From CAZSNT01 sp964607765 (GTDB taxonomy: Bacteria; Verrucomicrobiota; Lentisphaeria; Oligosphaerales; JABHEG01), in assembly GCA_964607765.1 (NCBI GenBank), contig CAZSNT010000067.1:1-48397 (forward strand): 48,397 bases of DNA, written 5' to 3'. Below the pieces are notes generated by a model that was not told the DNA's origin, did not search any database, and was given only the letters and a program-made list of their open reading frames with translations. Numbering within the stretch: the stretch's first letter is position 1; every line of letters starts with the position of its first letter. Of this stretch, positions 1 to 8,595 are shown piece after piece. The position numbers were made by a program, and so were the translations under genes.

Positions 1-287
1 TAGGATTAAGGTCAGGATTAAGGGTGTCGGACTCCCGCAGATGGTTCTTGTGCTGCATAAAACGGTGATTCCCTGCCTGCAGGTTCCAGCTATTAACGCT
101 TACCGTAATAGATGCCTGTTCCTGCAATTAATGCTTGGCGTTGCTGAGTGACTTCCACAGGCGGAGGAACACTGTCTGCGGCACATGGAGTCTGTGTGTA
201 GCGACACCCCCTTCAGCGTCTTCGGCCACCGGCTTAATGTAATCTGTCAGATCGTGTCTTCTGCTCCCGATTTCCTTGAGCCACTCA
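1..287. other. Left edge without a confident gene
   Basis: No gene is supported here. The first 35 bases carry two GGATTAAG-type units, which resemble the GATTAAGG/GATTAGGG units of the inverted-repeat element at 17516-17659, so the window may begin inside another copy of that repeat family. A leftward open frame runs from the end of the protease gene to about position 128 and has a fairly natural-looking last 45 codons, but no family is recognisable. It could be the 3' remnant of another gene. Confidence 0.4.
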
Positions 288-1502
288 CTACCTGGGACCG
301 CCTGCGCCAGGCCTGGCGGGCCTCTTCCCGCGACGGCGGGGGGGCGACGGCTTCGCTTGGCGGGTGAACGTCCGGGCGCCGGCACGGCCTTCATACTGAA
401 TCTCGATGAAATCCCTCTGCAATGCTTCCCTCTGACCCGTGCCAGTATTCCGCCCGTCCTGGAGGCAGAAGAACAGTGCCAGCTTCCCGCGTTGACCGTC
501 AAAGGGCTCGTCAATCCTCACCGAGAACTCGCCTTCTCCATTCACCGCGGCACAATACGACCGTGCCCAGTAATCGCCAAAACCGCGCTGAGAGTCCAGG
601 ATCACGACAGAATGCGCCTTCGCCTCGCCGGCAGCGATTCCCTTAACTGTCAGAGTCCCCTCGGGTGTCTCATCAAACGTCAGATTCGGGACCTTGATCC
701 CAGGCAGCTCTTCTCCCTCAGCCGGGGCACGGGAGGCAAACAGGGGATGGCGGGCCAGCATCGCCGCACTCGCTTCACTGAGGTATACCCGCGGCTCTTC
801 CTTTCCGGCGGGCAAACGAGCAGCGAAGACTTTGTTGATGGGGCCCATCAACGTATTCCCGAGCTGCAGGGACGGCTTCGGACCAATGTGGGGCAGCCCC
901 AGGGCGTGACCGAACTCGTGAATGCAGCCCTTGAGATTCAGCGGCCACATCTCTTTGGCCGCGATCTCGATGGTGGGCGTCACATCCCCATCGGCAGCAG
1001 GATAGGCATTGACCGCGCGCCCGCCATTGCGTCCCCCCATGCCGCGAAACCCCCTCACGTCGTGGTCAGGGCAGTGATAGAACACCCACCAGGCGCTCCC
1101 CTCCGCGCTCCCCTCATCCAGTTCCTCCATGGCCTTCTCAAGCGCTGCCTTCATAATGACGAGAGGGGCACTATGCGCAGCCACTCCGTCCAGGATTTCT
1201 CCACGTACAACGGCAACCTTGATTCTGCCATCAGGATCTCGCGCGAAGATCCCGCTGCGTTCGACTTTGTGTCCCCACTGCTCCATACCTGCGGCAAAGA
1301 AGGACTCCGTCCGGGCCGCAATGTTGCGCAGCTTGTCTTCACAGGCAGGCGGCATCTCCGAGCCGTTGGGTACAAACAGGACGATCCGCGCGAAGCGGGG
1401 GTTTGTCCCGGTCCCCTCCTCAGCACAGAGCGGGCCCGCGACGGCCCCCATGATGAGCAGCAGCGCTACGTAGTGGGTCGCCGTGTCCAGTACTCTTGTC
1501 AT
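288..1502 (-). CDS. Secreted metzincin-type zinc metallopeptidase
   Basis: This is a 404-residue protein predicted to be an exported zinc protease. A signal peptide lies at about residues 1-27 (hydrophobic YVALLLIMGAVAG, then Ala-Glu-Glu). The extended zinc signature HEFGHALGLPH at residues 195-205 matches HExxHxxGxxH, giving three His ligands and the catalytic Glu. A likely Met-turn (NTLMGP, Met219) follows, as metzincins require. The region after about residue 270 looks like a beta-rich accessory domain. The last 25 residues are Pro/Arg-rich low complexity and may be read-through into intergenic DNA. An AGGAGA ribosome site lies 6 bases before the ATG. It is the last gene of the leftward glycan block, 24 bases after the sulfatase. 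The metzincin family call is firm, but the subfamily and substrate are not known. Confidence 0.8.
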   Translation of the reverse strand: MTRVLDTATHYVALLLIMGAVAGPLCAEEGTGTNPRFARIVLFVPNGSEMPPACEDKLRNIAARTESFFAAGMEQWGHKVERSGIFARDPDGRIKVAVVRGEILDGVAAHSAPLVIMKAALEKAMEELDEGSAEGSAWWVFYHCPDHDVRGFRGMGGRNGGRAVNAYPAADGDVTPTIEIAAKEMWPLNLKGCIHEFGHALGLPHIGPKPSLQLGNTLMGPINKVFAARLPAGKEEPRVYLSEASAAMLARHPLFASRAPAEGEELPGIKVPNLTFDETPEGTLTVKGIAAGEAKAHSVVILDSQRGFGDYWARSYCAAVNGEGEFSVRIDEPFDGQRGKLALFFCLQDGRNTGTGQREALQRDFIEIQYEGRAGARTFTRQAKPSPPRRRGKRPARPGAGGPR

Positions 1503-1526
1503 TGGGTCTCTCCTGTTTCGGTTGGG

Positions 1527-3119
1527 TCACCGATGGATCTTGCCGCGGTGAACGTAAGGCTCTGCAAAGGCCTCTGCAGGCACTTCGGCTCTCTCCCGTT
1601 GCCGACCAAGCTCGATCAGCATCTTCTCGCCGACGGTCTTGTATTCCGGATTGCCGTAGACGCTGCGTATTTCGTTGGGATCGCTCTTCAGATCGAAGAG
1701 CTCAAAGGCATTGTCGGTGTAATAGCTGATCAGTTTGTAGCGATCGGTACGCACACCGTCGTGGCGTGGGACGTTGTGCTCACCGTTGGTGTAGTAGTGG
1801 TAGTAGATCGTCTTGCGCCATCCGACATCTCCGCCGGCAAACAACGGGAGAAGCGAACGTCCCTGCATCTCGGCGGGTACAGGAACCCCGGCCGCCTCGA
1901 GGAAGGTGGGGGCATAGTCGATATTCTGCACAAGCTGGTCGATCGTGGTGCCGGGCTTGATCCTGCCGGGCCAGCGCATCACCAGCGGCATGCGCAGCGA
2001 CTCTTCGTACATCCAGCGTTTGTCGGCCATGCCATGCTCGCCGATATAGTAGCTCTGATCAGAGCTGTACACAACAATCGTGTTGTCCGCCAAGTCATCT
2101 TCTTCCAGCCACCTGAGAAGGCGTCCCACGTTGCCGTCAACGGCCTCCACGCAGCGCAGGTAACTTCTCATCATCGTCTGGTACTTGAAGCGCTGGAGCG
2201 TCGCCTGGTCTCTGACCACGTCTGAGTTCATGACGTCGTAGTATGTCTGCACCTGGTCGTCGTACGCCCTGTGCCATGCCTCGACCTGTTCAGGAGTCAT
2301 GCGCTTGAGTGCCTTGGTGTGTTCGCGGTCGGGCTTGTAAGCCGTGTTCTTCGGTGGAATCATGGCGAGCTTTGCCACATCGAGTCCCATCCAGTGCTTG
2401 GAGAGGTAGGGTTGCCGGTCCTGGTAGTTGTCGAGCAGTGTGGGTGGCTCCGGGAAGACGGTGTCAGCGTAGAGATGGGCGCTGCGGATGGGGGGCAGGC
2501 GCGGCACATGCGGCGACTTGAACTGGCACATGAGCAGGAAAGGCTTGTTCTTGTCTCGCTTTTCCAGCCACCGAACAGACTGGTCAGCGATGACGTCGGA
2601 AGAGTAGCCTCTGATGCGTTCCGGGCCCTTTTGAGTGTTGAAGTCGGGGTTGTAGTAGTCGCCCTGTCCGCCGGAACTGGCCAGCACTTTCCAGAAGTCG
2701 AACTCATCGGAGGGGTCGGGATGCATGTGCCATTTCCCGATCAGAGCTGTCTGGTAGCCGGCCTTCTCTTTGAGCAGGCGAGGAAAAATGGTCTGCCGGC
2801 CCTGCCAATGTGCGCCGTTGTGGGTGACGCCATTGAGGTGGCTGTGCTTGCCCGTCAGCACGGTTGCGCGGCTCGGTTGACAGATCGAGTTGTCGCAGAA
2901 GCTCTGGCGGAAGACCGCGCCCTGTTCTGCTATGCGATCGATGTTCGGGGTGGGATTGAGTGATGCCAGTCGCCCGTTGTAGGCACCGATCGCCTGGGTC
3001 GAGTGATCGTCGGAGAAGATGAACAGAATGTTGGGGGCGGCCACAGTGGGTTGCTCAGCCGCAAGCACGGTGCATGCCAGTGAAAGTACGGTGAATACAG
3101 CGAAAATTGCCTTCGTCAT
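1527..3119 (-). CDS. Secreted type I sulfatase
   Basis: This 530-residue enzyme is expected to hydrolyse sulfate esters, probably on polysaccharides, in the periplasm or outside the cell. A signal peptide covers residues 1-20. The metal-binding pair Asp37-Asp38 (FIFSDDH) and the formylglycine core Cys80-Gln-Pro-Ser-Arg84 followed by ATVLTG are intact, so it should be matured by a formylglycine-generating enzyme or anaerobic maturase, neither of which is in this window. The C-terminal part (RTDRYKLISYY, DLKSDPNE) matches the usual small sulfatase C-terminal domain. An AAAGGAGG site precedes the ATG, which also overlaps the stop of a 20-codon upstream ORF (ATGA). The family is certain; the substrate cannot be read from the sequence. 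Confidence 0.93.
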   Translation of the reverse strand: MTKAIFAVFTVLSLACTVLAAEQPTVAAPNILFIFSDDHSTQAIGAYNGRLASLNPTPNIDRIAEQGAVFRQSFCDNSICQPSRATVLTGKHSHLNGVTHNGAHWQGRQTIFPRLLKEKAGYQTALIGKWHMHPDPSDEFDFWKVLASSGGQGDYYNPDFNTQKGPERIRGYSSDVIADQSVRWLEKRDKNKPFLLMCQFKSPHVPRLPPIRSAHLYADTVFPEPPTLLDNYQDRQPYLSKHWMGLDVAKLAMIPPKNTAYKPDREHTKALKRMTPEQVEAWHRAYDDQVQTYYDVMNSDVVRDQATLQRFKYQTMMRSYLRCVEAVDGNVGRLLRWLEEDDLADNTIVVYSSDQSYYIGEHGMADKRWMYEESLRMPLVMRWPGRIKPGTTIDQLVQNIDYAPTFLEAAGVPVPAEMQGRSLLPLFAGGDVGWRKTIYYHYYTNGEHNVPRHDGVRTDRYKLISYYTDNAFELFDLKSDPNEIRSVYGNPEYKTVGEKMLIELGRQRERAEVPAEAFAEPYVHRGKIHR

Positions 3120-3178
3120 CTGGTGCCTCCTTTACTCTTCATCCCGCTCTTCATCCCGCTCTTCATCCCACTCTTCAT
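3116..3178 (-). CDS. Putative 20-residue leader ORF made of MKSG repeats
   Basis: A 12-bp tandem repeat in the leader of the downstream sulfatase encodes four consecutive Met-Lys-Ser-(Gly/Lys) units, followed by GGTR and a TGA that overlaps the sulfatase ATG as ATGA. An AGGAAGGG stretch directly precedes the first ATG. Each repeat copy carries its own in-frame ATG, so changes in copy number would keep the frame and the coupling. Translation of this ORF is inferred from its layout only. It could simply be a non-coding microsatellite. Confidence 0.35.
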   Translation of the reverse strand: MKSGMKSGMKSGMKSKGGTR

Positions 3179-3182
3179 CCCT
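3135..3182. repeat. 12-bp tandem repeat, four copies
   Basis: Four contiguous copies of CTCTTCATCCC(G/A/T) lie at 3135-3146, 3147-3158, 3159-3170 and 3171-3182, and only the last base of the unit varies. The array sits in the 5' leader of the sulfatase that starts at 3119. Nothing else of note is seen between the array and the glycoamylase gene end at 3252. Confidence 0.9.
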
Positions 3183-3251
3183 TCCTTCCTGCCGGCTTGG
3201 CGCATGCGGCTGGGAGGATGGATGAAACAGGACCGATTGTTCTGGTGGCGG

Positions 3252-4673
3252 CTACAGTTCATACCCAATATCCCTCATCGCGCGACGGACGTGTTCGTTC
3301 TTCATGAACGTCTTCTGGATCAGGTGCGAGCGATAGTTCTCAATTGCCAGGAGCATGGGGCCCAAGTCAATCCCGAGATACTGCCGGGGCACGAAACCGT
3401 TGTCGAGATTGAAGGCGTCGTAGAACCCGTAGGGATGGTCGCCTTCCTCGTTCCAAACCAGTTGCTTACCGGCGTCGTTGGTGATGCCGTAGTGGTAGCG
3501 CAGGGACTTCATCGCTTTGTCGTAGTCGAAGATGATGCTCGTGCCGGCACCGTAGGTTGCGACTTCGCCGGTGAACGTACAGGGCATGGGTTCGCCACGC
3601 GGGATGAAGGCGCCCACGTTGTAGCCATTCAACGAGGTGTGGGCCGTGAAGCCCCAGCCCATCGGGCCATAGGTGCGGGACGCATGTGAATTGTCGACAG
3701 CGAACAGCCAGGCGGCCTGGACGGCGCGCCGGGAGTTCTCGTACCAGTCAACGGCCGGAACATCGGCGAGCCCGAACTTCTCCGGGTGGTCGGGGCCGCA
3801 GCCGCGAAAGTCGATCCACAAGTGGGCAAACTGATACGTGAACAGGGCACCACTGTAGCTGTAGACAAACTCCTCGATCGACCGATAGCCGGGCGTGACG
3901 GGGTGGTATTGCCCCTTCTCGCGTTTCCAGCGATAGAAGTAATCGGCGGGCAACCGGTGTTCCGGGTTGGGGGCAGCAATTCCCAGCAGCGTACACAGCA
4001 GCGCCTCGTCGGTGAAGTAGTCCCAGCGAACGGGGTGGAACTTCCCAATGCCGGTGAGATCCCTCTTGTCATCCGGCTCCCAGGCCATGAACACCTGACG
4101 ATGCTCCGGATCGGCGAATGCCAACCAGTTGCAGCGCTCAACAAGCCCCGCAGCCAGCTCCTTGATGCGGCCGCCAAAGTACTCCGCCACGGTGATCACG
4201 CCCATCAGCAAGAGGGCTGTGTCGACAGTCGAGATCGCGGTCTCGTAAGCGTCAGTGGTTGTCTGTCCGCCGGCATCCAGGAAGTGGTAGAACATCCCGT
4301 CTTTGGTAATCGTCTTGTCGAGTGCTTCCAGCGTGGTGAGCACGCGCGCCTGTATCGCGTCGGGATCTTCATAGCTGCGTTCGGCACCGATGACCAATGC
4401 GGAGAGACCAAACCCGATGGAAGCCGTGCTGTAGGTCGCCGGCCGATTCAGGTTATCAGGGATCATGCCGTTGGCCGATGCTTCGCGCCAAAAGAACTCG
4501 AAGCTGTGGCGGGCGATCTTGTCGAGGAACTCGTCGTCGTTCATGTCGGCACTGACGCCGAACACCTCGTAGGCGGTGCGCAGCGCGGGCGCCTCAAAGC
4601 TCAGAGCAGCCGCTTTGGGGCGTTCCTTCAGACCGACCGATTCGCCGAGTTTCTTGAGGATTCTCGTTGCCAT
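3252..4673 (-). CDS. Glycoamylase-like (GH144-type) glucanase
   Basis: This 473-residue protein matches the 'glycoamylase-like' alpha/alpha-barrel family, whose studied members include GH144 endo-beta-1,2-glucanases and a domain of cyclic beta-1,2-glucan synthases. Supporting motifs are FEFFWREA (59-65), YSTASIGFGLSA (81-92), Glu144 followed by ISTVDTALLLMG (148-159), and a late YGFYDAFNLDNGFV plus DLGPMLLAIEN segment. No signal peptide is visible, so it is cytosolic unless exported by another route. It lies downstream of the giant membrane protein with a GH94-type sandwich, and in NdvB-like synthases these two domain types occur in one chain. A GAGGA site lies about 11 bases before the ATG. 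The family is well supported; beta-1,2-glucan as the substrate is inference. Confidence 0.85.
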   Translation of the reverse strand: MATRILKKLGESVGLKERPKAAALSFEAPALRTAYEVFGVSADMNDDEFLDKIARHSFEFFWREASANGMIPDNLNRPATYSTASIGFGLSALVIGAERSYEDPDAIQARVLTTLEALDKTITKDGMFYHFLDAGGQTTTDAYETAISTVDTALLLMGVITVAEYFGGRIKELAAGLVERCNWLAFADPEHRQVFMAWEPDDKRDLTGIGKFHPVRWDYFTDEALLCTLLGIAAPNPEHRLPADYFYRWKREKGQYHPVTPGYRSIEEFVYSYSGALFTYQFAHLWIDFRGCGPDHPEKFGLADVPAVDWYENSRRAVQAAWLFAVDNSHASRTYGPMGWGFTAHTSLNGYNVGAFIPRGEPMPCTFTGEVATYGAGTSIIFDYDKAMKSLRYHYGITNDAGKQLVWNEEGDHPYGFYDAFNLDNGFVPRQYLGIDLGPMLLAIENYRSHLIQKTFMKNEHVRRAMRDIGYEL

Positions 4674-4723
4674 GTTGCTAAGTCCTCAGGTCGCGCTTTC
4701 TTGACGGAGAGTTGCTCCCACGC

Positions 4724-4842
4724 CCCCACCGGCCCTGCGCCGGTGGCTTGCCGATTTGGCAACTACCTCAGGCCGCGACGGGGAGAGTGCCGCGTCGTGG
4801 TAGTTGCCAAATCCGTTCACCGCCGGCACAAGGCCGGCGGGG
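4724..4842. repeat. Large imperfect inverted repeat with nested hairpins
   Basis: The arms 4724-4767 and 4799-4842 are inverted copies of each other. Their inner 15 bases are perfect (GATTTGGCAACTACC at 4753-4767 and its complement at 4799-4813). Each arm also contains its own hairpin: CCACCGGC/GCCGGTGG on the left and CGCCGGC/GCCGGCG on the right. The right-arm hairpin (CACC..GGC-ACAAG-GCC..GGGGTC) resembles the palindromes at 25001-25117 and 28817-28844. It fills the gap between the glycoamylase gene and the large membrane gene and is probably a non-coding interspersed repeat. Confidence 0.85.
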
Positions 4843-4856
4843 TCTCCTCTGTGCTG

Positions 4857-7800
4857 CTAAGGTCGTGCCATTCGAGTGTGCGGTCCGTGCAAACGCACTT
4901 CATCAATGCGAGGTCGAAGGTAACTCTTGATGAAGTTGATCGCCTCCGCTTCATAGTGACCGCACCCCATCATCAGGCGCAACGAAACGCTACCCCCTGC
5001 GGGCAGATCGATGCCGACCGAGAGTGTTCCACAGGCATCCTCGGCAGTGCTGGTCTCCCTGTCGTACGGCTCGTGAAACGCCAGCGTCTCGAGTGCTTCC
5101 GGGTGCCAGATGTCGCCGTTGCCAATGAACGCACTGCGGGATTCCAAAAACCCCTCCGGTGCAATCTCGGAGGCGAGGATGCCTACCTTCCCGGTCGTCT
5201 GATGCATGGCCAACACAGCATTCGTTCCGCAGTGATACTTCACTCCGGTTTGACCACAGGGATAGCGCAAGTTGGGGCGATCCAACTGCCATCTGAGGAA
5301 CGGCACGATCTTGACCTGCTTCGCACTGCTGGAGAGATTCTCCACCGTGACTTCCCACAGCTCTACTGGATCTGCAGCAACCGGCAGGTGTGCATCAATC
5401 AACGTCCTGATGTCATTGCTTTCATTGGTCAAGCGGATGTGCTTGCCGTCGTACTCCGTTCGGCTCGCCGCGAACTCCTGCGGGAAGTTGCCGGCAACCG
5501 GCCAGGACTTGGGGTGCTTGCTGTCTGTTGCATCGACGATGAACAGTGCTCGACCGCAGGGGTTGTCTTTCTCGACACGACGGGTCAGGTCGATATTGTC
5601 CCACTGCAGGAAGCTGTTGATCTCGCCATTGCTCTTCTGGATCAACGTATACTGAGCATTAGTGAGTCGACTGGCGCCCGCCGGGACGCGAGTACCACGT
5701 TCACGCCAAAAACGGGCAACCGACAAGCTCAGCACAACGCCCACAAACGTGGCAACGGATGCTGCCGCCAGCGTCTCCGGCGGCTGGCGCAGAAGTGTGG
5801 CGATCCACCCGCTCTGTGCGGCTTGCATCTGCTGCGAAGTATCCCACGCATAGTCCCAATGCGGGCCTTTGGGAATGTAGAACGGCAGCAGGAGCGGCGC
5901 CCATGTCGTGAAGCGCTTGACGGCTTCCGGGATGAATCCCGGCCCACCGTCGACCGGCCCGGCAAACCTGGTGATCTTCCCGTCCAGGCGCTCCAACCCG
6001 ATGAAGCTGATGTTCACAAGAGTGGCAACGCGCAGCCCCATATGATCCAGCCAGATCAGGATCCGCAGGTAGTCGTAGCCCAGCATCCGGGTGAAGAGCT
6101 GGAGACTCCAGTCCTGGAAGCCTTGCGGGCTCATGGCCATGCTGTTGTATATACATGCGGCCGTGCGGATCGCGCCATCCTGATTGTACCAGGTTGGCGT
6201 CTCGGCCTGGCGCAGGAAGGTGAAGATCACCGGCGCCATCCACAGCCCCCATCGAAGCACTCTGATGGAGCCCTGACCCAACTCAGCCAGCCCTTCACGG
6301 CTGGCCAGCCGCCTGATGTGCGAGAAATCGCGCTCAAAGACCGCGTTGAGCAGTGATTTGTTCAGCGCGAAAAGCCAGGCTGCAACCCCCCAGCCGATGA
6401 CGCCTTTAAGCGCCTGGTTGAAAAGCAGTCTTGCGCCGCCCGTGTATGAACCGACCGTGATGCGCCCCCACTTGCTCAACAGCGGGTAGCAGTCATCCGG
6501 CTTGGCAGCGTGACCGAAGCTGGTGTAGTCGGTGAAGCGCTCGATGATGACCGGTACCTGCGAGGCATCCAGATAGAAACCCATCGCTGCCCCGACAAAT
6601 CCGCCGAGCAGAGACTGGCAGAAATAGACGCGCCAGGACTGACGTCCCTCGCCCCCCCATGCAGGAGAGACCACATCATGCAACAGCGTGACTCCAGCCA
6701 GTGCGCCGATGCCAACCAGAAGGCCAAACAGGGCACGCTGGTCGGTGGGCAGGTCAACGAAGTGCATGTCCAGGGCCATGGATGCGGCCGGGCCTACAAC
6801 CAACCCGCGAACGTACAGCAGCGGTTTGTGATAGGACTGTCTGGTACGAGCGAAAAACGCGACACTACCGTCAAAGGTCTCGATGATCGTCTTCAGCAGC
6901 GGAAAGACCAGTGCACCCCCAAGCGCCATGGCCGGCAGCCGGCAGTTGAGGAACAAGCTCTGTGCTAACTCGAATCTCAGGATGAGCGACAGGATCTGCA
7001 GGATTGCCATCAGCACGCCGCTGTAGACCATCCCGTTCACCATGCCCTTCCTGGCATTCGCCAGAATGCGCCACTGGTTTGGCTCTTCGTTTCGAAATGC
7101 ATCCAGAACCATGCCGGTCACAGCGAAGGTGATGGCCCAGAGCGCCCCCTGCGAGAGTACAGTCGTCGCAACGGCCAGCAACGGACGCACCAGCCAGGGC
7201 AGACTCGCCGCCCACTCGCCTGAGCCCAAATCAGCAATGAACGGGGCGACAACGACCGCTGCCGACATGCGGAGAATGTGCTTCTGCGCTACCCAGTCAT
7301 GCATGAAGTACTGCCGAGTGACCAGCGAGAATGCCTGCGCCGCGAACTCGACAAAGACGAAGATCAGCACGACGGCACCAGCTGAATGCAGAAGCGTCGT
7401 CTGCCAGCCCTCCTTCACGGTGACGATCGTGTCAAACAGCGCCAGGTTCTGCAGGGCCAGGAGCAGGCCGAATGCATACGGAACGGCGATCAGCAGCATC
7501 CCTCCAAAGAAACTGAGGTGCCTTCTCCTGACGTTCAGGCAATACGCATTGACGACGTGGTAGAGGCTGATGAAAGTCGCGGCACCGAGACTGCTCACTT
7601 CGCCCAAGTCCGACCACGTTTGCGGAGCCGACCATATGGGGGTTGAGGTCGCGGAGACCGCCAGCAGACCCGGGAACAGCGTATCCCGGAGGGCTTCACC
7701 AACTGTCAGCGCCTGACCGGTCAGGCCGCGTCTCATTACGGCCGACACAATGCCTCCCAGGATGATCACGACAAAACACGTTCCACCAAGCTCGATGGCC

Positions 7801-8591
7801 GGAATGTCGCCGATGGAATAGGTCAGGATCGCCATGGCAATGACGAGAACTGCATTGAAGCCGATGAACAGATCGGCACGGATGCCGCTGCTTCTCCCGT
7901 GCTCCGGTTGAGCGGGCTTCGAAACTGCCCCCCACAGCCCCGCGAGGGTTGCGGCAATCACGACCAGAATGCCGAGGACTTTGAGCCGTCCCGCCCCAGC
8001 CATGGCCAGCTTTGTCGTCACGGGCAAGGCGCCGAACTCCGCGCAGAAATCAACATGACCGGCCACAGTTCCGGCGCCGGCGGCGTGGTGAACAAGCAGG
8101 ACCATCTCCCGGAACTCGCCTATGGCCTCCCAAGCCAGAATCTGTCGGTTCAGTGCAAGCGTCGTTCCAACGCCGAGATGCAGAACTTGTTGTCCCCTGG
8201 TCCCCTTGAGCTCAACCGTGACATTGACGTCTTTGGCCTGTTCGTCGCTTCCGGCAACGGCGCTGACTGCGAGTGTGTCTACGGTGTCAGCATTCACGTC
8301 AGCGGGATAGGCTCTTGTCCAGATGCCGCCGATTGAGCCAGGAGCGAGCGTGTAACTGAAACGCAGTGCCTGCAGCTTCCGCGTACTGTCGATCACGGTG
8401 CGTGATGCAGAGCCGACGGCACCATTGATGTGAAGCGGGCCCATCTCGCCGCAGTCAGCAAGGCTGATGCAACCACCGGGTCTGCTCTGAAACGCAGCAA
8501 CGCCTCCCTCCGCAGCCAACGTCGTCGGCGTCAGCGAAGCAGCGCACCAGAGCAGAACTGCGGCAATCATGCATTGACGTGTGGGAATCAC
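4857..8591 (-). CDS. Giant multi-TM protein with GH94-type C-terminal sandwich
   Basis: This is a 1244-residue inner-membrane protein of uncertain function. A signal peptide (IAAVLLWCAASL, cleavage near LAA) precedes a beta-rich exported domain to about residue 200. Roughly 14-16 hydrophobic helices follow, to about residue 970. Residues 978-1244 match the beta-supersandwich that precedes the catalytic barrel in GH94/GT36-type proteins (NAQYTLI, GRALFIVDATD, WPVAGNFPQEF, LWEVTVENLS, ILASEIAPEGFL). The catalytic barrel itself is missing. I chose the GTG at 8591 because it follows the upstream stop by 4 bases (TAAGATAGTG) and gives a clean signal peptide; an ATG at 8570 is the alternative. It may bind or export glucan with the neighbouring glycoamylase. 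Confidence 0.75.
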   Translation of the reverse strand: MIPTRQCMIAAVLLWCAASLTPTTLAAEGGVAAFQSRPGGCISLADCGEMGPLHINGAVGSASRTVIDSTRKLQALRFSYTLAPGSIGGIWTRAYPADVNADTVDTLAVSAVAGSDEQAKDVNVTVELKGTRGQQVLHLGVGTTLALNRQILAWEAIGEFREMVLLVHHAAGAGTVAGHVDFCAEFGALPVTTKLAMAGAGRLKVLGILVVIAATLAGLWGAVSKPAQPEHGRSSGIRADLFIGFNAVLVIAMAILTYSIGDIPAIELGGTCFVVIILGGIVSAVMRRGLTGQALTVGEALRDTLFPGLLAVSATSTPIWSAPQTWSDLGEVSSLGAATFISLYHVVNAYCLNVRRRHLSFFGGMLLIAVPYAFGLLLALQNLALFDTIVTVKEGWQTTLLHSAGAVVLIFVFVEFAAQAFSLVTRQYFMHDWVAQKHILRMSAAVVVAPFIADLGSGEWAASLPWLVRPLLAVATTVLSQGALWAITFAVTGMVLDAFRNEEPNQWRILANARKGMVNGMVYSGVLMAILQILSLILRFELAQSLFLNCRLPAMALGGALVFPLLKTIIETFDGSVAFFARTRQSYHKPLLYVRGLVVGPAASMALDMHFVDLPTDQRALFGLLVGIGALAGVTLLHDVVSPAWGGEGRQSWRVYFCQSLLGGFVGAAMGFYLDASQVPVIIERFTDYTSFGHAAKPDDCYPLLSKWGRITVGSYTGGARLLFNQALKGVIGWGVAAWLFALNKSLLNAVFERDFSHIRRLASREGLAELGQGSIRVLRWGLWMAPVIFTFLRQAETPTWYNQDGAIRTAACIYNSMAMSPQGFQDWSLQLFTRMLGYDYLRILIWLDHMGLRVATLVNISFIGLERLDGKITRFAGPVDGGPGFIPEAVKRFTTWAPLLLPFYIPKGPHWDYAWDTSQQMQAAQSGWIATLLRQPPETLAAASVATFVGVVLSLSVARFWRERGTRVPAGASRLTNAQYTLIQKSNGEINSFLQWDNIDLTRRVEKDNPCGRALFIVDATDSKHPKSWPVAGNFPQEFAASRTEYDGKHIRLTNESNDIRTLIDAHLPVAADPVELWEVTVENLSSSAKQVKIVPFLRWQLDRPNLRYPCGQTGVKYHCGTNAVLAMHQTTGKVGILASEIAPEGFLESRSAFIGNGDIWHPEALETLAFHEPYDRETSTAEDACGTLSVGIDLPAGGSVSLRLMMGCGHYEAEAINFIKSYLRPRIDEVRLHGPHTRMARP

Positions 8592-8595
8592 TATC

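Noticed and set aside
128..287. Leftward frame with a natural-looking C-terminus near the left edge.
   Set aside because: No family recognised, no separate start, and it overlaps the protease end in another frame; too little to call a gene.
4724..4842. Rho-independent terminator for the giant membrane gene.
   Set aside because: Strong hairpins but no T-tract on the minus strand, and the downstream glycoamylase gene appears functionally linked.
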